This document shows positions 58,665 through 64,000 of a stretch of DNA of 64,000 bases, one piece after another. The notes below the pieces were generated by a model that saw only the letters and a list, made by a program, of their open reading frames with translations, made no database searches and was not told the origin of the DNA. The DNA comes from Hirsutella rhossiliensis (lineage: Eukaryota; Ascomycota; Sordariomycetes; Hypocreales; Ophiocordycipitaceae), in assembly GCF_020360975.1 (NCBI RefSeq), contig NW_025408673.1, forward strand, positions 2,852,001 through 2,916,000, in the 5' to 3' direction. Every line of letters starts with the position of its first letter. The stretch's first letter is position 1. Position numbers and translations under genes: made by a program.

Positions 58665-61600
58665 GCATATAAAGGAAAACGGGGAAGGAGGGGAAGAGGC
58701 GCAGCCGCCTAATAGCGAAGGTAGATCGTCCCGAAGAACGAGCTTGCCTTCGCTACCTTAACGAACCGGTCGAAATTTCTTCCTATTGCTCGGTTAACCG
58801 CCGCGGTCGGTAAGGGCGCTAGCCTTATCCGAACTTACCGCGGGATCTTCCTATAGTAGAAGAGATATTTTAGCTCTTTTCGTCGCCTATACGAGCACGT
58901 TAGTCGTGCCTCGTTATAGTTAAACCTTTTATAGTAGTTAGCGAAGTCCCTATAGTAGGTTCTTACTACGAGCAGGTAGTAGAGGAGAGGTTATAGGATA
59001 GTAAGTTCTAGCGGGCAGCTAGTCGTAGCGTTAAGGTCGAGGACCTTATATTGCTAGGGTATAGATACTTCCTACTAGGCTTTAAACGCGTCTTTTAGTC
59101 GCCGCCGAGCGACCTTACATAGATATACTAGCGTTAGGAGAGCATCTACCGGTTTAGGTTAAGAGGTTCCCGCCTTAGCTAAGGCGTCGGCCTACTCGTT
59201 GCCTAGGATANNNNNNNNNNNNNNNNNNNNNNNNNNNNNNNNNNNNNNNNNNNNNNNNNNNNNNNNNNNNNNNNNNNNNNNNNNNNNNNNNNNNNNNNNN
59301 NNNNNNNNNNNNNNNNNNNNNNNNNNNNNNNNNNNNNNNNNNNNNNNNNNNNNNNNNNNNNNNNNNNNNNNNNNNNNNNNNNNNNNNNNNNNNNNNNNNN
59401 NNNNNNNNNNNNNNNNNNNNNNNNNNNNNNNNNNNNNNNNNNNNNNNNNNNNNNNNNNNNNNNNNNNNNNNNNNNNNNNNNNNNNNNNNNNNNNNNNNNN
59501 NNNNNNNNNNNNNNNNNNNNNNNNNNNNNNNNNNTAGCCGGGAATCTAACGGATCTCGGTAGTACTATATTCTATAGCTAAGGCCTAGAATTCTAGGAGC
59601 TCTTTCTAGGACGAGTCTAACGGCATGCCTCGTAGGCACGACGCGACTATAAGGTTATCGAGGTATACGGCGATTCGCTCTAGCCCTAGGAGGCCGAGAG
59701 TAGCACGGAGCCCTTTAAGGGCGCCCTTAGCCTTAGCGTCAAAGACTTTAGCAGGACCTAGGCGCCCGTTTCCATCGAGGACGGTAAGTCTATCTAAATA
59801 TATTATATAGCCATACCCTACGGCTCCCTTTATAGAGAGGGATCCGTCTAAGTAGACGATTACTATTTATAGAGTAACTAACTAGAGCTAGTCGCGGAAG
59901 TTAGCCGCTAATTCCTCCTTCGGTATAGTTTATAGGGGCTGGCCGCTAGCGAATCTATATAGAAGGAGCTCTAGCCTAGCGTATCTAGGTAGCAGCTCGT
60001 TAGTGCGACGTAGTCTAGTCCGGAAAGGCTTTCGTAGAAGCTAATACTTAAGCTTAATAGCTCTATTAATAGCGGGGCCCTATATCGGCTTCGTTCGCGT
60101 TATAAGTAGATATGCTTTATCGAGGGACCTAAGGCGGGCCGCGAAGCGTATTCGGTATAACTCGAGTAGTTACGAAACTAGCGGTATACTAGCTTCCCGG
60201 TGCTTAGCGCTTAGCGGCGTGGTCTTCTAGATTAGAAGGATAGCCCGCACGGCCGTATAGAGCGACTTATCTATTCGCCGGATAAGGTGTCTTATTCCTA
60301 AAGGCCCTTCCCTCGCCGGTTAGGTCTATCGCGGGCTGGTTATTCCCGGGTACTATACCTCTGCTCTAAAGAGGAGTTAAGGCTCGATATAGGCGCGGAC
60401 GGCTCGCCGGACCGTACTTAGTAGGGGTCCCCGGTTAGTGTTCGTTATTCCCTAGAGGTAGTAGGCTACTCTTTGCGCTTTAGCTATCTACTTCTCGACG
60501 TAGGTCTTAAAGGATAGGGTGCTATCGAGCTAGATGCCTAGCTAGCGTATAGCGCATTCCGGCCGCTTTTCTATCTTACTATAAAAGACCGGCGGTATAG
60601 TTATCGGCTTCGTTTAGGAGAAGTATATTACTTTAGTCTTCTTAGGGTCGAAGGTTATTATATTTTCGGTACCTTATTCTATAAGTTCGTAGACGTGTCT
60701 TAACGCTTTATAGGCAGTCTCCTCTAGATTATTGCCGACGTAAAGGATAGCGGTGTCGTTTATATAGCCGAAGCGTCCTTTCGGGCTACTTAAGCGGTAG
60801 ACTAGCTCCGTATATAGTAAGAATAGAATAGGAGAGGCTAGTAAACCTTATAGCAGTCCGCACTATAGGGGTAACGACGGAGTTATAACGTCCTAATAGC
60901 GGATATATACCGTTTAGTTATATATAAAGGAGCCGGCTTAGCGAGCGACGTTCGAGGGCCACCCCTACTATCGAAGGCGGAGAATAAGTCTATTATAAAA
61001 GATAGTATTAAAGGCACCTTCGATATTTATCGTTACGAGTATAGCTATCTACTTACGTATAAAAGCTTCCTTAATATCGTAGACTAGTGCCGCGACGAGG
61101 TTAACGGCGGACCTTTTAAGTAATACGCCGGCTTATTACGAGTATAAAACACTATAGTAGACTAATGCCTACGCTAAGCGGCGTGCAATTAGCCGTTCGA
61201 GCCCCTTACTAAGGTAAGAGAGGAGCGAGATCGGCCGCTAGGCGCGGGCCACTAATAGGTTCCGTCGCCCTAGCTTTATAATTATAACTACTTCCGCTTC
61301 CCTAAAAGGCTTAGGGTAGTAGCCGATATTAAGATAGCCTTAGTATAGCTTATAGATAAGGTTCCTAATAGCATGCTAGACGGTATAGAGCATCTTAATA
61401 GTAATATTATTAGAGCTAGGAGAGGTATTACCCGTTCGTAAGGTTACGTCCTAGACCTCCTCGAGGGAGATGTCCTAGGAGAATAGAATTATTCTTACTA
61501 GATCTACTAGGACCTATAGGTCTATAATATCGTCCTATAAGGTACGGCGTTCGAGCGTTGCCCGTCGTAGTACGTTGGCTTTATCTAGCTAGGTCTTATA

Positions 61601-62930
61601 AACTATATCGTCTACTTATAGAGGCGGTGGTTAGAAAGCACCGGGCGATCTTAACTAATAGACTGCCCTAAAGACGGATACGCTATCCGTAAAGCTATTA
61701 ATAAGGTCGCGCTAATAGCGGCGCTTAACTCGTCGCACGACTCTCCGGAAGGTCTTTTTAGCGAGCTAAACCTTATAATAGAAACCGAGAGGGAAGACTC
61801 TCCTCGCCGCGCGATACTCCGCCGCCGCTAAGACGTATTCCTCCGTCTACTAGGGTGCGCTGCGCGTACCTTTACGGACCGGCCGGCCTATAGCCTTAGC
61901 GGCAAACTAAAGTAGGTTAGTTACTACTAGGGCAAGTAAATCTAGGTCTTAAGGGGAGGCGGTTGATAGCTAGATAGCCGCTATACCGTTTTTAACTATC
62001 TCGATAAAGCGTTATATTTCCTCGTTAAAGGTAAGACGGACCTTTCTAGTAGGTAGAGGCGTTACGGCGAGTTCGGGGAGGGTAATATTAAGCGTAAAGT
62101 AGTCGGAGCTAGTAGCGAGGTAGTCCTCGACTACCGCGGCGGCTAAAGCAATATTAGAGAAGGCAAGGTCTATTATATTACTATAAGGGTTTATCGGGAT
62201 ATTAGCCGGATTAAGCAGATTTAGACTATTAGCCGTCGCCTATATAGCTATAGCCTTACCGCGACCTTCGATACGGCCGGCTTACTAGCTATAGTATTTA
62301 GCGTTAAAATCGCTAGCTACTAGATATCTATTAGGTGCTAGCTATTAGAGTAGTATATCGAGTACCTCGTCGTACGATAGTTAGCGGTAAATATTAACTA
62401 GAGTAATATCGTTAACTACGAGCTAGAGAATATTACGTATTACTATAGGCCTTCTTTAATCTACTATTAGTCCCGGCCTACGGCGGACATAGGTTATAAC
62501 CCGGGTTAGGTGCTATTATTCTCCTAGCTATCTACCGGGGAAAAGGTATCGTAGGCGGGGTGCGTTTTAATAAGGCATCGGCCCCCCTTTATTTCTATCT
62601 ATAGCTCCTAGAGTAGAACTATATTATATCGTTTAGAGTCCGCGAGGGCAAGCGCGTAGTCGTATGCTAGCGGGATCTTACCTACGTTAGCTTAGAAGAC
62701 TCATAGAGTCTTATTGCTACCTCTATTCGTACGGGGGTATCTCGTTATAGAGAGACGGAGTCCTAGACGATGCGCCGCTTCTTTATAGGAGAGGCAGATC
62801 TATGCTATTAACCTCCCCCCGGAGGCTTAGGTAATAGGGCTATAATAATAGGCGGCGGGGTTATAGTCCTAGTAGGACTTAGGGTCGAGGTAACGCTACC
62901 ACGTCGTAGCGTAATATCCTAAGATTAAGC
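58665..62930 (-). pseudogene. LINE copy 3 ORF2 (EN-RT-RNase H)
   Basis: Read on the minus strand. Endonuclease: VASDFNAKYYS at ~62,295-62,330, NIIDLAFSN at ~62,150-62,180, SSDYF at ~62,100-62,120. Reverse transcriptase: a GAFNTIFYNRLILRL block at ~60,965-61,010, LLQGSLASPILFLLY at ~60,815-60,860, and the catalytic box FGYINDTAIL (YxDD with Asp to Asn) at ~60,747-60,778. RNase H: VYLDGSLSIKGAVGYGY at ~59,810-59,860 and AKGALKGLRA at ~59,710-59,740; its end is lost in the gap. Past the gap, GNEQADALAKAG (~59,165-59,205) and a C-terminal zinc-like region continue to ~58,665. This is the standard Tad1 architecture. Confidence 0.85.
59211..59534. other. Assembly gap (324 N)
   Basis: A run of N within the RNase H end of LINE copy 3 ORF2. 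The coding blocks on either side are consecutive in Tad1-like proteins, so the real gap is probably small. Confidence 0.99.
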
Positions 62931-62939
62931 CGGCTGGCC

Positions 62940-64000
62940 GTCGTTTTAAGCAGCGCTTAAGGTCGCGGGTTAGGTTGCGTCGGTTCCGAGACGGCCCTCT
63001 CTATTAGGTCTAGGCGTCACCGTCCGTTCGGTGATGCCGCCCGGCGTGAGGGCGTCCTCCCGCGCGGGTTGCTCTAATCCTTCTACGCTCTCGTATTATT
63101 CCTTTCGCTAGGCGGATAGTTAAGCGCCTAGCTCTCGGACGCGAGATTTCTCTTCTCTCGTTAGACGGCGAATAACGCCGTGTGATCGTTTCGGGCGCGT
63201 AGGGCACTTCGCAAAGTCTACGGCGTAAGGCCCGAGATAGTTCGCGCACCGCTCGAGGGCCACGCAGACCTCGGCGTTATAACCGCGCCGTCCGTATCGC
63301 TTATAAGATGCTTATCGGTCGTAGGTATATCGGGCGTGAAAGTCCTAGCACTTATCGTACTAGCTAGGCAGGCTAGATCTTTTAATATATCGGGCGAGCC
63401 GGCTAGATCTAAATAGCCTCTAGGGCTTATAAGTAGGTTCGAGGAATAATACAATCAATATATAGGTTAGGGGCTTATTCGGCTTGCGCCTAGCGGCGCG
63501 CACCCTAATAGGTGTAAGGCCGGTCTAGCAGGCGATCTCGTCTCTAGCGGCTGCCTCGTAGTTTAATTCTTTCCTATATAGGTCGGTAAGGGTATAGGGG
63601 CAGTTTGCCACGGCGTAGGTATACCATCTCTAGCTAATCTCTATATTTATCACGCCTAGGTCCTTAGACCACTCGGACTTTCGTTAGACGATAAGGTCCC
63701 GAATAGTTACATCCGTCGTCCGGATAGCCTATCTAGAGTTTACCTTAAAAGCGGCTAGAACTTAGTAAAGGTCGATGCCGACTTTGGCGGCGATGTAGGT
63801 CCGGATTGCGTAGCTGTTGTGGTCCCTAGCTGGCGCTTCGGCCGGGAGCCGCACGAAAACCCGGAGGTCTTCTTTCGGTGGGGCGGGGATTGGTCGTCCC
63901 TAGAGACGGGAGATTGGCTGTTATGGCTCTTGTTGTTGCGGGGCTACAGCGGCCGTAGGGGCGTGGCCCCCGGGCGGTTGGCCTGCGGTGCGACCAGCGG
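62940..64000 (-). pseudogene. LINE copy 3 ORF1 (gag-like), 5' end outside window
   Basis: Minus-strand gag. From the right edge: DLRVFVRLPAEAPARDHNSY (~63,810-63,870), YAIRTYIAAKVGIDL, and SEWSKDLGVINIEIS (~63,640-63,690). Further on are TGLTPIRVRAARRKPNKPLT (~63,455-63,515) and zinc knuckles, including RCANYLGPYAVDFAKCP (~63,195-63,245), with a Gln- and Glu-rich tail to ~62,940. These are recognisable Tad1-type ORF1 blocks. The rightmost ~220 bases keep normal CA and TG frequencies and read open in the gag frame except for occasional stops. Open stretches in other frames here are shadows. Confidence 0.8.

Larger units (their letters stand above)
58249..64000 (-). mobile_element. Tad1-like LINE retrotransposon, copy 3 (runs off right edge)
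   Basis: Minus-strand LINE whose 3' end is at the left. The (ATT)n on the plus strand (58,249-58,272) is its (AAT)n tail. It is preceded by a 3' untranslated region with two hairpins, GCGACCTTTAGGTCGC (58,285-58,300) and CCCCGAGACGGGG (58,307-58,319). ORF2 lies at 58.67-62.93 kb and ORF1 from 62.94 kb to beyond the window. An assembly gap lies in ORF2. The element is more GC-rich and less damaged than the others. It faces LINE copy 2 tail to tail. Confidence 0.83.

Noticed and set aside
59625..59810. 61-codon plus-strand open stretch
   Set aside because: Antisense to the LINE copy 3 RNase H domain, which is clear on the minus strand.
63010..63454. Two overlapping minus-strand open stretches of 78-79 codons
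   Set aside because: Both are out of frame with the Tad1-like gag, whose zinc knuckles and flanking blocks read through the same bases in another frame.
1..64000. CRISPR arrays, bacterial operons or prophage
   Set aside because: No regularly spaced repeats and no ribosome binding sites or operon structure. All recognisable content is fungal transposon sequence.

Overview
The window is nuclear DNA of a filamentous ascomycete (Pezizomycotina), and almost all of it is a transposon graveyard destroyed by repeat-induced point mutation (RIP). The dinucleotides CA and TG are nearly absent for more than 60 kb while CG is common and TA is in large excess. That is the footprint of C-to-T change at CpA on both strands. 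CAA, CAG and TGG codons have become stops and ATG has become ATA, so no intact gene survives. Genes were recognised by reading through these predictable changes. Every coding call is therefore a pseudogene, and its limits are approximate.

Layout: 1-1.8 kb, Ty1/copia pol (-). 2.96-5.65 kb, DUF3435 tyrosine-recombinase gene (+). 6.85-7.34 kb, foldback repeat. 7.5-8.16 kb, MYND-finger gene (+). 8.7-10.26 kb, truncated Helitron helicase (-). 10.28-10.59 kb, fragment of an NB-ARC (NLR-like) gene (-). 12.7-18.06 kb, Tad1-like LINE (+) ending in an (ACT)n tail. 18.07-22.64 kb, a second DUF3435 gene (+), split by a complete 2.7-kb hAT element with an 8-bp target duplication. 22.84-24.35 kb, unrecognised gene carrying a hAT-type MITE and an 83-bp tandem duplication.

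24.9-52.1 kb is dominated by Helitrons. Two copies of one ~7.39-kb element lie in inverted orientation (24,887-32,977 and 44,740-52,128). Each carries a RepHel gene and, convergent to it, a samB-like MYND-finger gene. A third, divergent Helitron (33.7-41.4 kb, -) lies between them. Terminal motifs and a small non-autonomous derivative suggest a Helentron-like end structure. The left copy is split by a 697-bp solo LTR with a 5-bp target duplication.

52.13-58.25 kb is a second LINE (+). Its reverse transcriptase is broken by a ~568-bp, much less mutated LTR-like insert. From 58.25 kb to the right edge lies a third, Tad1-like LINE (-), containing an assembly gap at 59,211-59,534. CA and TG return only in the last ~220 bases, marking either the edge of the RIP-affected block or a copy spared at its 5' end.

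No tRNA, rRNA, CRISPR array or active host gene was found. The possible biology of interest is the repeated pairing of Helitron helicase with a convergent MYND gene, the two DUF3435 recombinase ghosts (the family of Starship captains) near an NLR fragment, and an apparent trinucleotide rule for RIP in this genome, in which GCA is spared.
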